DNA of 64,000 nt, taken from positions 368,285 through 432,284 of the forward strand of contig NZ_ACVP01000023.1 in assembly GCF_000175635.1 (NCBI RefSeq). Reading direction: 5' to 3'. Below the pieces are notes generated by a model. The model worked only from the letters and a program-made list of their open reading frames with translations. It had not been told where the DNA came from and did no database searches. How positions within the stretch are numbered: position 1 is the stretch's first letter; each line of letters begins with the position of its first letter. A program made the position numbers and the translations under genes. Source of the stretch: Corynebacterium tuberculostearicum SK141 (GTDB lineage Bacteria; Actinomycetota; Actinomycetes; Mycobacteriales; Mycobacteriaceae). Below are positions 48,339 to 57,550 of the stretch, piece after piece.

Positions 48339-49558
48339 TATGACTTACGCTCCCAGAATGCCGGGCCGACAGGCTCAATGAAGTTGCCCTGTGCAACGAG
48401 GTAGCCCTCGTCATCCACCGTGATAGGCAGCTGTGGCAGTGCACGGGCAGCCGGGCCGAAGACCGGCTTTCCGTAGTGCAAAGCGTCGAACTGCGACTGG
48501 TGGCACGGGCACAGGATTCGGTTGGTCTGCGCCTCATACAGAGAGGTCGGGCAACCGATGTGGGTACAGATCTTGGAGTAGGCGTAGTAATCGCCGTGGT
48601 GGAAGTCTTCCTGACCTTCGCGCTCGATTGCCTTCTGAGCGTCGTTGTGACGCAGGCGAATCAGCATGACCGCATTGCGGTTGCCGTGAATCGAGTGCAT
48701 GTGGTGCTCGTAGACATCGCGCTCGGCATCGTACTTGTCGCCATCGTTAACGTCTTCTTCTGCCAGCGGGAAGACGGTCTCCATGCCGCCTGCCGCCAGA
48801 TCCTCCGGGCGCACACGAACCAAGCGGGTAACACCCTTGGTGCTGTAGTGCTCACCGGTTTCGCCAGAGTGCTTCTCGGCGATAGTACCGGTGTCGCGCG
48901 CCAGGTAGAGCTTGACGCCTTCATTGTGCATGGTCCAACCGGAAGTCCACAGGGTGCCGTCACCGGCATAGTTCATATTGTGGCGAACCTTCCAAGGGTT
49001 CTTAATTGCGCCGCCCAGCGGAGCAATCACGGTAAGACCGAACAGAACGCCGGCGCCGCCCAACAGACCCTGAACGGTCTTGCGGCGACCCAGAGTGGAG
49101 GTCTTCCAAGAATCGTTCAGAAGAGCGGTCAGGGTACGGCGGTCAACTTCTTCGGAAGGACCGTCGTGACGACGCTGAACGGAAATCTCTTCTGGGAGAA
49201 TCTTCTTAACGTACTGAACGATGGCGATGCCCAAGCCGCAAATTGCGAGGGCTGCAGTAATACCCAGCAGAGGGGTGTAGAGGGTGTGCCAAATGTGGCC
49301 CTCCTCCCCTAGCTGCTTGTACTGCCACGGCCAGAACAGGTAAACGCCGAGGAATCCGAGGCCGCCGATGACGGACAGGAACAACCAGATAGCAACGTTA
49401 CGTCCAGCGCGCTTTTCAGCCGGGTCACCTTCGACTGGGAAGCGCTCCTTGCGGAACGCAACGGTGACGTCGTCGAGCTCGGTACCAAGAGCAGCGAGTT
49501 CATCGTTGCTCATCTTGTCGAGCTCAGCGTTAGTGTAATTCTTCTTCACATTGCTCAT
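48338..49558 (-). CDS. qcrA: Cytochrome bc1 complex Rieske iron-sulfur subunit
   Basis: This 406-residue protein has three N-terminal transmembrane helices, the actinobacterial arrangement, and a C-terminal Rieske domain. The 2Fe-2S ligands are in CTHIGC and CPCHQS. It passes electrons from menaquinol to cytochrome cc. The ATG at 49558 overlaps the qcrC stop as ATGA and gives [10 protein letters not shown]; an earlier in-frame start at 49591 would lie inside qcrC. Confidence 0.95.
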   Translation of the reverse strand: MSNVKKNYTNAELDKMSNDELAALGTELDDVTVAFRKERFPVEGDPAEKRAGRNVAIWLFLSVIGGLGFLGVYLFWPWQYKQLGEEGHIWHTLYTPLLGITAALAICGLGIAIVQYVKKILPEEISVQRRHDGPSEEVDRRTLTALLNDSWKTSTLGRRKTVQGLLGGAGVLFGLTVIAPLGGAIKNPWKVRHNMNYAGDGTLWTSGWTMHNEGVKLYLARDTGTIAEKHSGETGEHYSTKGVTRLVRVRPEDLAAGGMETVFPLAEEDVNDGDKYDAERDVYEHHMHSIHGNRNAVMLIRLRHNDAQKAIEREGQEDFHHGDYYAYSKICTHIGCPTSLYEAQTNRILCPCHQSQFDALHYGKPVFGPAARALPQLPITVDDEGYLVAQGNFIEPVGPAFWERKS

Positions 49559-50442
49559 GAGCGCGATCCAATCCACATAGCGGCAGCGCACAGGGCGCTA
49601 ATGCCGATAATCCACATTGCCAGGCCTTCCGCTACTGGGCCAAGACCGCCGAGGTCCCAACCTGCTGGGGAAGGAGTTTCCTTTGCAGACTTGAGGTAGG
49701 CAATGATGTCCTTCTTCTCATCTGCGGTGAGCTGGCGGTCGGAGAACTTAGGCATGTTCTGCGGACCAGTCAGCATTGCCTGGTAGATTTCCTGCTCGCT
49801 TGCCGGAGCCAGCTCCGGAGCGAACTTACCGGAGGACAGGGCGCCGCCCTGGCCGGTGAAGTTGTGGCAGGAAGCGCAGTTCATGCGGAAGAGCTCGGAG
49901 CCCTTCGCTACGTCTTCTGCCTGGATTTCGCCATTGTAGTTAGCACCACGCAGCGATTCCTGAGCAACGCTTCCGTCGTCGTTGTAGACAATGTCTGCGC
50001 CGCCGCCGTTGGCTGCAACATATGCAGCCAAGGCCAGAGTCTGCTGCTCGGTGTAGCGAGGAGCCTTACGCTCTGCCTGGGCGTCGTTAGACATCATCGG
50101 CATACGGCCGGAGTGCACCTGGAAGTACACGGAGCCAGCACCGATACCAACGAGGGACGGACCGCGACCTTCGATGCCCTGCAGATTGGCACCGTGGCAG
50201 GTGATACAAGCGGTGTCATAGATGTCCTTACCCTCTTGGACGAGGGCTTGGTCATCTTTTTCCGCCGTGGCGACCTGTGCGTCCGGGGTCAAGGCAGAAG
50301 CCAAGACGCCCGCACCGGACAGGCCAATCGCCAAAGCGAAGCCACCGGCAAGGGTACGCTTCGCCTTGCGGCGACGGCGGGTCTTCTTAGCCGCCGCAGT
50401 GGTCTGCTCCACTGCCACGGACTGCGAATTGTTATCCATCAT
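49555..50442 (-). CDS. qcrC: Diheme cytochrome c of the bc1-aa3 supercomplex
   Basis: This 295-residue protein has a basic N-terminus, an N-terminal membrane anchor (about 28-50), two cytochrome c domains with CITCHG and CASCHN heme sites, and a C-terminal transmembrane helix near 270-290. The two hemes carry electrons directly from the bc1 part to the aa3 oxidase; corynebacteria have no other cytochrome c. It lies 53 bp after ctaE and overlaps qcrA by 4 bp. Confidence 0.95.
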   Translation of the reverse strand: MMDNNSQSVAVEQTTAAAKKTRRRRKAKRTLAGGFALAIGLSGAGVLASALTPDAQVATAEKDDQALVQEGKDIYDTACITCHGANLQGIEGRGPSLVGIGAGSVYFQVHSGRMPMMSNDAQAERKAPRYTEQQTLALAAYVAANGGGADIVYNDDGSVAQESLRGANYNGEIQAEDVAKGSELFRMNCASCHNFTGQGGALSSGKFAPELAPASEQEIYQAMLTGPQNMPKFSDRQLTADEKKDIIAYLKSAKETPSPAGWDLGGLGPVAEGLAMWIIGISALCAAAMWIGSRS

Positions 50443-50495
50443 TTTCCTTTAGATAACTCGAACACGGGAGGACTGTTTGGGGATCTTGGCCAGTG

Positions 50496-51107
50496 CTACT
50501 GGACCAAGTAAATAACGGTGAAGACGCCGATCCACACAACGTCAACGAAGTGCCAGTAGTAGGACACTGCCATTGCTGCGGTCGCCTGTGCCGGCGTGAA
50601 CTTGGACTTAGCAACGCGCGCGAGGATGATTGCAAAAGAAATCAGACCCGCGGTCACGTGTGCAGCGTGGAAGCCGGTGATGATGTAGAACACCGAACCA
50701 AAGACGCTGGACTGCACAGTCACACCTGCGTGAATCAACTCGGTCCACTCAAACGCCATGATGCCCAGGAACACAACGCCCAGTACCAGCGTCACGGTGT
50801 ACCAGAGTCGAAGCTTGTAAACGTCACCCCTTTCTGCGGCAAACACGCCGAACTGCGAGGTCACAGAAGAAGAAATCAGCACTGCCGTAATGAGGAAACC
50901 CATGGGCAGGTTGATATGAGCGGTGTGCTCCGCCCAATCGCCTTCCTGACCGTTAGCTCGCGAGGTAAACCACATCGCGAACAGTCCGGCAAAGAACATC
51001 AATTCCTGAGACAGGAACACGATGGTGCCCACGCTGACCATATTGGGTCGGTTCAGCGAGGCAGCACGTGGTGCTGTCATACCTTGGTTAGAAACTACGC
51101 TCGTCAC
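50496..51107 (-). CDS. ctaE: Cytochrome c oxidase subunit III
   Basis: This 203-residue membrane protein has five transmembrane helices and the conserved SQELMFFAGLFAMWF, FEWTELIHAGVTVQSSVFGS and FHAAHVTAGL segments of subunit III. The GTG at 51107 gives the expected N-terminus (TSVVSNQGMTAPRAA); the open frame beyond it to 51338 has no family similarity. It is the first gene of the ctaE-qcrCAB transcript. Subunit I (ctaD) is not in the window. Confidence 0.94.
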   Translation of the reverse strand: MTSVVSNQGMTAPRAASLNRPNMVSVGTIVFLSQELMFFAGLFAMWFTSRANGQEGDWAEHTAHINLPMGFLITAVLISSSVTSQFGVFAAERGDVYKLRLWYTVTLVLGVVFLGIMAFEWTELIHAGVTVQSSVFGSVFYIITGFHAAHVTAGLISFAIILARVAKSKFTPAQATAAMAVSYYWHFVDVVWIGVFTVIYLVQ

Positions 51108-51114
51108 AGTGGCT

Positions 51115-51143
51115 ATTATGGCTGTTCTGGGCGCTAAAGTCAC
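51115..51143 (-). promoter_or_regulatory. Candidate leaderless promoter of ctaE-qcrCAB
   Basis: On the minus strand GTGACT (51138-51143) and CATAAT (51115-51120) are 17 bp apart. CATAAT ends 7 bases before the ctaE GTG, so the message would be leaderless or nearly so. Confidence 0.5.
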
Positions 51144-51587
51144 CTCGATTCCCCCCGCTTTCTCTATTCTTTTTTGATGCTTCGTCCAGCAAAAGGCCAG
51201 CAAGTCAGAGTCAAAAACTTTATTTTTCCAAACGGGAACTTTTCGCCCCGCTTTCCGACGCCCCATTGATGCAGGTGACACCACACGTCGGGCCCTACCC
51301 TGAAATTCCGAAGCACCCCGGCCACCCGACGCCCCCACTTATCGATGCACCCGTCCGTGTACCCGAACCCCGCTGCCTGGAGAGATAAATCACACTCCAC
51401 GAGCCCCCCAAACGCCCTGCTTTACAACTTTCGAACGACCCCCGCAAAAATCGGCTTTTACGTGCCAGAATGCAGAAGAAACGCTATCGCGAACATGCAG
51501 CAAGATCAGCCACGCCTCCCCCACCGGTAAAACTTTTTGAAACTCTCGGGAACTTTCTTGCGCCGCGAACGACGCTGGATCGCCAAA
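51144..51587. other. Gene-free region upstream of ctaE
   Basis: About 440 bp without a credible gene; open frames here have no recognisable protein features. It holds a 17-bp string shared with 46322-46338. Any regulatory sites for the ctaE operon beyond the proximal promoter would be here, but I cannot identify them. Confidence 0.55.
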
Positions 51588-51616
51588 GCCCTCCTAGCCA
51601 TGATAACTAGGAGGGC
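51588..51616 (-). terminator. Terminator of ctaC-ctaF
   Basis: A perfect 10-bp stem (GCCCTCCTAG / CTAGGAGGGC) with a 9-base loop lies about 40 bp after the ctaF stop; TTTGG follows on the minus strand. Confidence 0.75.
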
Positions 51617-51654
51617 GGAGAAGTTTTAGGCAGGGATTCCCTTACATCGAGGAA

Positions 51655-52086
51655 TTAGTGCTTTTCCTTCGGTAGGCCGTACTGCAGGGACAGGCCGGTG
51701 CAGGCCGCGATGAGGCAGACAGCGCCGAGGGCAATCAGCCAGAAGTAGAGGAAAATGATTCCCAAGCCGAGGAGGCCAATGGCGCCAGTCATAGCCAGCG
51801 GCCAGATGGAGCCTGGGGAGAAGAAACCAAGGATACCAGCGGCATCTTCAGTTTCTGCCTCTTCCCAATCCTCTGGCAGGACGTCACTGCGGTCATCAGT
51901 GAAGTGAAGGTAAGCACCCAGCATCATGCACAGCAGGAAGGCGAGGAACATGCCCACGATGCCAACCCACTCGGCACCGTAGAGGTAGCCGTCGTCCTTA
52001 ACGAAGGTGACGCCGAAGATGTAGACAATCAGCGAGACAAGAAGGTACGTCGCGATTGAGTAAAAGACTTTCGATGTTGCACGCAT
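51655..52086 (-). CDS. ctaF: Cytochrome c oxidase subunit IV (actinobacterial)
   Basis: This 143-residue protein has four transmembrane helices with an acidic loop ([20 protein letters not shown]) between helices 2 and 3, as in the actinobacterial CtaF family. It is an essential small subunit of the aa3 oxidase in C. glutamicum. It starts 19 bp after ctaC and is followed by a terminator, so ctaC-ctaF form an operon. Confidence 0.93.
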   Translation of the reverse strand: MRATSKVFYSIATYLLVSLIVYIFGVTFVKDDGYLYGAEWVGIVGMFLAFLLCMMLGAYLHFTDDRSDVLPEDWEEAETEDAAGILGFFSPGSIWPLAMTGAIGLLGLGIIFLYFWLIALGAVCLIAACTGLSLQYGLPKEKH

Positions 52087-52105
52087 TGTGTTGTGTCCTT
52101 ATCTC

Positions 52106-53179
52106 TTATGCCGCGGTGTTCACGTAGTTGTCACCCTTAGCGGTATCACGCTCGCCGGAGAACGGGTGGGTGGTTACCGCGTATGGGTCCTGGCCGATTT
52201 CTTCCAGGGCCTCCGCATTGGTGGCATCTGGGTTGTCCTCGCGGAACTTCAGGTAGGTGTTGAAGTCCTCCGGAGAGACAACGCGAATTTCGAAGTTCAT
52301 CATCGAGTGGTAGGTACCGCACATCTCGGCACAACGGCCAACGAATGCGCCCTGCTTCTCAATCTTTTCCACCTGGAAGCTACGCTCCTGAGCGTTTGCC
52401 TCTGGGTGTGCGTAGACGTCGCGCTTAAACAAGAACTCCGGTACCCAGAATGCGTGGGACACGTCGCCGGAAGCGAGGCGGAACTCAATCGCAGTATCGG
52501 AAGGAAGAACCAGAACCGGAACCTCTTCGGTGGTACCGACGGTCTCAATCTTGTTGTAGTTCAAGTAGGAAAGGTCGCCCATGGACTTGCCGTGGATTGG
52601 GTTCGGGTTATCTACACCCTCAGGGTCGTGAGCGGTCTTCTCTGCCTCAGCCTGACGCTCCTTGTCGGCACCGTCGTAGTTCTCACCATTGACGTGATTC
52701 TCGGCGTAACCGAACTTCCAGTTCCACTGGAACGCAGTAACGTCAACGACAACCTTCGGATCCTTATCCAAGGCGGTGACCTTCTGCTGAGTCTGAACGG
52801 TAAAGAAGAACAGGCCCATAATGATGAGGATCGGGACGATGGTCAGAACCATCTCCAGCGGAACGTTGTACTGAATCTGGCGCGGGAACTCGCCCTTGCC
52901 ATCCTTCTTTGCCTTCTTCGCGCTCCAGCGGAAGATTGCGGTGAGGAACAGGCCCCACATAATAAAACCAACGATCCATGCAGCAACCCAGACCCAAATC
53001 CAGAAGTTGTACATGGCCTCTGCCTCAGGGGTAATACCCTTCGGCCAACCGAATCCCAGGAGGTTCTCTACAGCAGTTGGCGCCTGAACGTCACAACCTG
53101 CCAGAGCGAGTCCACCCAGGGCAAGTGCGCCAGCTACGCCCGCCTTGCGGGCAAAGGTGCGCTTATTACGCTGTCCCAC
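52106..53179 (-). CDS. ctaC: Cytochrome c oxidase subunit II
   Basis: This 357-residue lipoprotein has a signal sequence ending in the lipobox LALAGC, two transmembrane helices (about 45-70 and 90-112) and an outer CuA domain with CAEMCGTYHSMMNFE. An insertion rich in charged residues before the CuA core is usual in corynebacteria and contacts cytochrome cc. The GTG at 53179 gives GQRNKRTFARKAG and a normal signal peptide; the frame to 53224 is non-conserved. It accepts electrons from QcrC. Confidence 0.95.
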   Translation of the reverse strand: MGQRNKRTFARKAGVAGALALGGLALAGCDVQAPTAVENLLGFGWPKGITPEAEAMYNFWIWVWVAAWIVGFIMWGLFLTAIFRWSAKKAKKDGKGEFPRQIQYNVPLEMVLTIVPILIIMGLFFFTVQTQQKVTALDKDPKVVVDVTAFQWNWKFGYAENHVNGENYDGADKERQAEAEKTAHDPEGVDNPNPIHGKSMGDLSYLNYNKIETVGTTEEVPVLVLPSDTAIEFRLASGDVSHAFWVPEFLFKRDVYAHPEANAQERSFQVEKIEKQGAFVGRCAEMCGTYHSMMNFEIRVVSPEDFNTYLKFREDNPDATNAEALEEIGQDPYAVTTHPFSGERDTAKGDNYVNTAA

Positions 53180-53569
53180 GTGTGTTCTGCCTTTCTGTCC
53201 ACACAAAACTTCTCGAATACTCACAGAGCACTCTTACCCAATCAGAATAGAGGATAATTGCCAGATTCCCAGCCTGTTTAAAGGCGTAAAAGGGCACCTA
53301 GTGCACTCATTTCATATTCTCTTTCTGGTAGGTTACCGCCCCACCTGCACAATGTTCCAACCGCACCCCCAGCAGCCACAGAATCCATGTGCGCCAATTC
53401 ACAGGAATCGGACGGAACCATCATCCGAAAGTTCGCACCCCTATCGGGGAAGCTAATTCCAAGGCAGTCGGCAGGTTTCCTTAAGCCGTGGCGTGTTCTG
53501 GTTTCACGCTCTCTGGCCGTAAAGTGGGTGACTAGCAATAGACGCTTATATATAAGGAGCAATCTTTTC
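53180..53569. other. Divergent region between ctaC and ltsA
   Basis: About 390 bp hold the start regions of two divergent genes. AAGGAG at 53554-53559 is the ltsA ribosome-binding site and overlaps an AT-rich TATATATAAG string. TATTCT near 53240-53250 on the minus strand may be a ctaC -10, without a clear -35. No gene or RNA was recognised. Confidence 0.55.
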
Positions 53570-55492
53570 ATGTGCGGACTTCTTGGCATGCTCGCCGCCA
53601 CAGGCAACGTAGATAAGTACGTTGACGCGCTGGAACGTTCCCTGCCCTGCATGCGCCACCGCGGCCCAGATGCGGCCGGCACGTGGCATGACGGCGATGC
53701 CGCTTTCGGCTTCAACCGCCTGTCCATTATTGACCTGGAGCATTCCCATCAGCCCCTCCGCTGGGGCCCAGAGGACCAGCCCGACCGCTACGCCATGACC
53801 TTTAATGGTGAAATCTACAACTACGTGGAGCTGCGCGAGGAGCTCAAGGGTCTCGGCTACACCTTCCACACCGAGGGCGATGGCGAGCCCATCGTGGTGG
53901 GCTACCACCACTGGGGCAAGGACGTAGTCAACCACCTGCGCGGCATGTTCGGCATCGTCATCTGGGATACCCACACCAAAACGATGTTTGCTGCTCGTGA
54001 CCAATTTGGCATTAAGCCGCTGTATTACGCCACTACCGAGGCGGGCACCGTTTTCGCTTCGGAGATGAAGTGCATCCTTGAAATGGCGGACGAGATTGGT
54101 CTAGAGCTCAACCTTGACCGACGCGCCATTGAGCACTACGTCGACCTGCAGTACGTCCCGGAGCCAGAATCCCTCCACGCGAATATTCGCCGCGTTGAAT
54201 CCGGCTGCACGGTTACCCTTCGCCCGGGCGAAGACGTTGTCGCCGAGCGCTACTTCAAGCCTCGCTTCCCTGTGCAGCAGGTAAAGCAAGGCGAAGAGCA
54301 GCAGCTATTTAACCGCATTGCAGAAGCGCTGGAAGATTCCGTCGCTAAGCACATGCGCGCCGACGTCACCGTGGGTTCCTTCCTATCTGGCGGCATTGAC
54401 TCCACCGCTATTGCCACCCTGGCCAAGCGCCACAACCCGGATCTACTGACTTTTACTACCGGCTTTGAGCGCGAGGGCTATTCTGAGGTCGATGTCGCAG
54501 CGGAGTCCGCGGAAGCTATTGGTGTGGAGCACATCGTCAAGATTGTCTCCCCCGAAGAATATGCCGAGTCCATCCCGAAGATCATGTGGTACTTGGACAA
54601 TCCGGTGGCTGACCCCTCGCTGGTGCCGCTGTACTTTGTGGCGCAGGAGGCCCGCAAACACGTCAAGGTAGTTCTTTCCGGCGAGGGCGCGGACGAGCTC
54701 TTTGGCGGCTACACCATCTACAAGGAACCACTGTCCCTCGCCCCGTTTGAGAAGATCCCTTCCCCACTGCGTCGCGGACTGGGCAAGCTCTCCCAGGTTC
54801 TGCCAGAGGGCATGAAGGGCAAGTCGCTGCTTAATCGCGGCTCGATGACGATGGAAGAGCGCTACTACGGCAACGCTCGTTCTTTCAACTTTGAGCAGAT
54901 GCAGCGCGTTATCCCGTGGGCAAAGCACGAATGGGACCACCGCGAGGTTACCGCCCCCATCTACGCCCAGTCCGAGGACTTTGATCCGGTTGCCCGCATG
55001 CAGCATTTGGACCTATTCACCTGGATGCGCGGTGACATCCTGGTCAAGGCCGATAAGATCAATATGGCCAACTCGCTGGAGCTGCGCGTGCCATTCCTAG
55101 ACAAGGAAGTCTTCAAGGTTGCCGAGTCCATCCCTTATGACCTGAAGATTTCTCACGGCACCACCAAGTACGCCCTGCGCAAGGCCATGGAGCAGATCGT
55201 CCCGGCGCATGTTCTGCATCGCAAGAAGCTAGGCTTCCCAGTGCCGATGCGTCACTGGCTGGCCGGCGATGAGCTTTATGGCTGGGCCCAAGACACCATC
55301 AATGAATCCCAAACCGAGGACATCTTCAATAAGAAGGAAGTTCTCGAGATGCTCAAGGAGCACCGAGATGGCGTTTCCGATCACTCCCGCCGCTTGTGGA
55401 CCGTTCTGTCCTTTATGATCTGGCACGGCATCTTTGTGGAAAAGCGCATCGATCCGCAGATCGAGCAGCGCGACTACCCAGTCAAGCTCTAA
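53570..55492 (+). CDS. ltsA: LtsA, asparagine synthase-type glutamine amidotransferase
   Basis: This 640-residue protein has an N-terminal class II glutaminase domain starting CGLLGMLAATGN, with nucleophile Cys2, and a C-terminal ATP-pyrophosphatase synthetase domain with SGGIDSTAIATLAKRH. It resembles asnB. In Corynebacteriales the gene in this position (ltsA) amidates diaminopimelate of peptidoglycan precursors and confers lysozyme resistance, rather than making free asparagine. The ATG is set by AAGGAG 10 bases upstream. The gene is monocistronic with a terminator after it. Confidence 0.9.
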   Translation: MCGLLGMLAATGNVDKYVDALERSLPCMRHRGPDAAGTWHDGDAAFGFNRLSIIDLEHSHQPLRWGPEDQPDRYAMTFNGEIYNYVELREELKGLGYTFHTEGDGEPIVVGYHHWGKDVVNHLRGMFGIVIWDTHTKTMFAARDQFGIKPLYYATTEAGTVFASEMKCILEMADEIGLELNLDRRAIEHYVDLQYVPEPESLHANIRRVESGCTVTLRPGEDVVAERYFKPRFPVQQVKQGEEQQLFNRIAEALEDSVAKHMRADVTVGSFLSGGIDSTAIATLAKRHNPDLLTFTTGFEREGYSEVDVAAESAEAIGVEHIVKIVSPEEYAESIPKIMWYLDNPVADPSLVPLYFVAQEARKHVKVVLSGEGADELFGGYTIYKEPLSLAPFEKIPSPLRRGLGKLSQVLPEGMKGKSLLNRGSMTMEERYYGNARSFNFEQMQRVIPWAKHEWDHREVTAPIYAQSEDFDPVARMQHLDLFTWMRGDILVKADKINMANSLELRVPFLDKEVFKVAESIPYDLKISHGTTKYALRKAMEQIVPAHVLHRKKLGFPVPMRHWLAGDELYGWAQDTINESQTEDIFNKKEVLEMLKEHRDGVSDHSRRLWTVLSFMIWHGIFVEKRIDPQIEQRDYPVKL

Positions 55493-55508
55493 GAGCCTTC
55501 CACACACA

Positions 55509-55545
55509 AAAAGAGGGTGGGTACCACTGGCACCCACTCTCTTTT
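55509..55545. terminator. Bidirectional terminator between ltsA and the HesB/IscA gene
   Basis: A 14-bp stem with one G-T pair (AAAAGAGGGTGGGT with ACCCACTCTCTTTT) is flanked by A-run and T-run, so it can terminate both convergent genes. Confidence 0.85.
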
Positions 55546-55557
55546 CTGTCCTTCTAT

Positions 55558-55902
55558 TTAGTTGAAGGAATCGCCACAAGCGCAAGAGCCGGTGGCATTC
55601 GGGTTATCAATGGTGAAACCCTGGGACTCGATGGTGTCTGCGAAGTCAATCTTGGCACCGGTCAGGTAGGGAACGGACATTTTGTCCACAACGAGGTTTA
55701 CGCCGCCTACCTGGTCAACCTTGTCACCATCCAAGGTGCGGTCATCAAAGTAGAGCTGGTAGCGCAGGCCAGCGCAGCCACCAGGCTGGACGGCAATGCG
55801 CAGGGAGAGATCGTCGCGGCCTTCCTGATCAAGCAGCGCCTTTGCCTTTGCGGCTGCTGCTTCAGTCAGAATGACGCCGGTTGCGGAAGCTGGAGCGGTC
55901 AT
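55558..55902 (-). CDS. HesB/IscA (ErpA-like) iron-sulfur cluster insertion protein
   Basis: This 114-residue A-type carrier has the three conserved cysteines in GGCAGLRYQL and SCACGDSFN. Such proteins hand Fe-S clusters to client enzymes; clients nearby include the Rieske protein QcrA and the radical-SAM-like ThiC. The ATG at 55902, with AGGAG 5 bases upstream, is preferred over the GTG at 55905. It is single-gene and convergent with ltsA. Confidence 0.9.
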   Translation of the reverse strand: MTAPASATGVILTEAAAAKAKALLDQEGRDDLSLRIAVQPGGCAGLRYQLYFDDRTLDGDKVDQVGGVNLVVDKMSVPYLTGAKIDFADTIESQGFTIDNPNATGSCACGDSFN

Positions 55903-56043
55903 CACTTCTCCTCAATAAGTATTGGAATCGTTGCCACTACCCTACCCGCTTAGTTCAGGTGGGAAAAGGTAGCCCATACCTACAACACCATCTGGGCCGG
56001 GCCTATTCCCCTATTCACACCTAAACCTTGTAGTGTGAGGAAC

Positions 56044-56736
56044 GTGAAACTCCCGTGGCAAAAAGATGACAAGACCTCCACTGAGCCTGCTCCTGTACAG
56101 GACAAAGCTCAGGCAGAAGTTCAGGAAGAGCCCCAGCGCAAGGGCTATACCCCACCGAAGGGTCGTCCTACGCCAAAGCGCTCAGAGCAAGAGATTGCGC
56201 GCGGCGTAAAGCGCGATCCCCATGGCATGTCCGATGCACAGCGTTACCAGCATCGCAAGGACATGAAGAAGTCCATGAGCAAGGACGAGTGGAAGGAATA
56301 TAAGAAGAAGGAGCGCCAAGAGCGCCAGCAGGCCAATCGCGAGCAGCAGGCCCGCATGGCAGAAGGCGATCCGCGCTTCCTGCCCGCCCGCGACCAGGGT
56401 CAAGTGCGCGCCTATGTACGCGATTGGGTGGATGCCCGCCGCAGCCTGAGCAACTGGGTCATGCCGATGGCCTTGGTACTCATCGTGGTCATGTTCTTGA
56501 CCTACGCGGTACCCAGCATTGCAACAATCATCAACGCGGTAGCGATGGTCATCCTCGTGATCTTCGCCATCGAGGGCGTCATTTTGGCCCGCCGCTGCAA
56601 TAATGCCGTGCGCGCCAAGTTCCCTGGCACCACCGAAGCCGGCTTTAGCCTTGGCTTTTATGCGTATTCTCGCGCCAGCCAGCCGCGCAAGTGGCGCATC
56701 CCGCGCCCCCGCGTGGAGCTCGGCGCTGACGTTTAG
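56044..56736 (+). CDS. DUF3043 membrane protein
   Basis: This protein of about 230 residues has a long charged N-terminal half (Lys/Glu/Gln/Arg, with KGRPTPKRSEQEIARG), a RAYVRDWVDARRSLSNWVMP block and two transmembrane helices (about 140-160 and 163-185), then a short tail. This is the DUF3043 pattern of actinobacteria (Rv2206). The GTG at 56044 is preceded by GAGGAA; a GTG at 56035 is possible. Function is unknown. It lies 11 bp before the CobT-like gene, as in mycobacteria. Confidence 0.85.
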   Translation: MKLPWQKDDKTSTEPAPVQDKAQAEVQEEPQRKGYTPPKGRPTPKRSEQEIARGVKRDPHGMSDAQRYQHRKDMKKSMSKDEWKEYKKKERQERQQANREQQARMAEGDPRFLPARDQGQVRAYVRDWVDARRSLSNWVMPMALVLIVVMFLTYAVPSIATIINAVAMVILVIFAIEGVILARRCNNAVRAKFPGTTEAGFSLGFYAYSRASQPRKWRIPRPRVELGADV

Positions 56737-56747
56737 GGGGACTACTC

Positions 56748-57542
56748 ATGGCCATTCCGCAGCCCGATAAGCAGGCACATACCGCACAGGACGCACAGCT
56801 CGCCCCTTGGGGGCGCCTGACCGACGCCGCTCAATGGCTGGCTGCTTGCCAAGGCGCGGCACCTGCCCGTGAGCCGCGGCGCGTGCGGGCCGTGATTTTC
56901 GCGGATCAAGAGACCTCACTTTCGGCCGCTGAGACCGCTGCGCGTCGCGCCGAGGCCGGGCTGAATGTAGTCACCGTGACGGATTATTCCCAGGCCTACA
57001 GCCTTGGAGCCGCAACAGCGGATGCGGAAATTGATGCCGGGGCTGACCTACTCATTCCCGGCGGCGAAGAGCTCGCCCGAGTACCGGCCGTGGTAATGGC
57101 AACGATGACGCAGACGGAGCCAGTAGTGATCGTCGGCAAGCAGCGCAGCGTAGAAGACTGGAAGCGCGAGGTTTGCGCTATCCGGGACGCTATGTTCCGC
57201 GCCCGCAACCTCGAAGGCATGGAGCTGGTTGAATCGTGCCAGTCTGCGGTTCTAGCAGCCACGGTGGGGTTTATTACCCAGGCCGCGGAGCGCCGTACGC
57301 CCCTGCTTATCGATGCCCCCTTGACCGCCACCGCCGCGCTCCTTGCCGAGCGCGATAATCCTGGTGTTAAAGAATGGCTCTTCGCCACCACCCTATCCAC
57401 TGCCCCTGCACACAAGTTGGCGCTGGAAAAGCTAGGGCTCCACCCCCTGATGGAACTGGGAATGGAGCCACAACCTGCACTCGGCGCGCTCGCGGCGCTG
57501 CCGATGCTGCTCACCGGAGTGGAGATCGCCGCGGACGCCTAA
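56748..57542 (+). CDS. CobT-like phosphoribosyltransferase homologue, shortened
   Basis: The C-terminal part (ADLLIPGGEELARVPAVVMA, AATVGFITQAAE, ALEKLGLHPLMELGM then LAALPMLL) and the position after DUF3043 match nicotinate-nucleotide:dimethylbenzimidazole phosphoribosyltransferase (CobT, Rv2207). It is only 264 residues against about 350. The usual C-terminal GEGTGA-type motif with the catalytic Glu is replaced by GMEPQPALGA at 238-247. No cobS or cobU lies beside it. It may be a derived protein with another role, or a decaying cobalamin gene whose frame is still intact. Confidence 0.7.
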   Translation: MAIPQPDKQAHTAQDAQLAPWGRLTDAAQWLAACQGAAPAREPRRVRAVIFADQETSLSAAETAARRAEAGLNVVTVTDYSQAYSLGAATADAEIDAGADLLIPGGEELARVPAVVMATMTQTEPVVIVGKQRSVEDWKREVCAIRDAMFRARNLEGMELVESCQSAVLAATVGFITQAAERRTPLLIDAPLTATAALLAERDNPGVKEWLFATTLSTAPAHKLALEKLGLHPLMELGMEPQPALGALAALPMLLTGVEIAADA

Positions 57543-57550
57543 GCGGGGGG

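Noticed and set aside
51108..51338. An extended N-terminus of 77 residues for ctaE
   Set aside because: The added part lacks similarity to subunit III, and the GTG at 51107 has a well-placed -10 element and the family N-terminus.
53387..53569. An extended N-terminus for ltsA
   Set aside because: Class II glutaminases need the nucleophile Cys directly after the initiator Met; the ATG at 53570 with AAGGAG provides this.
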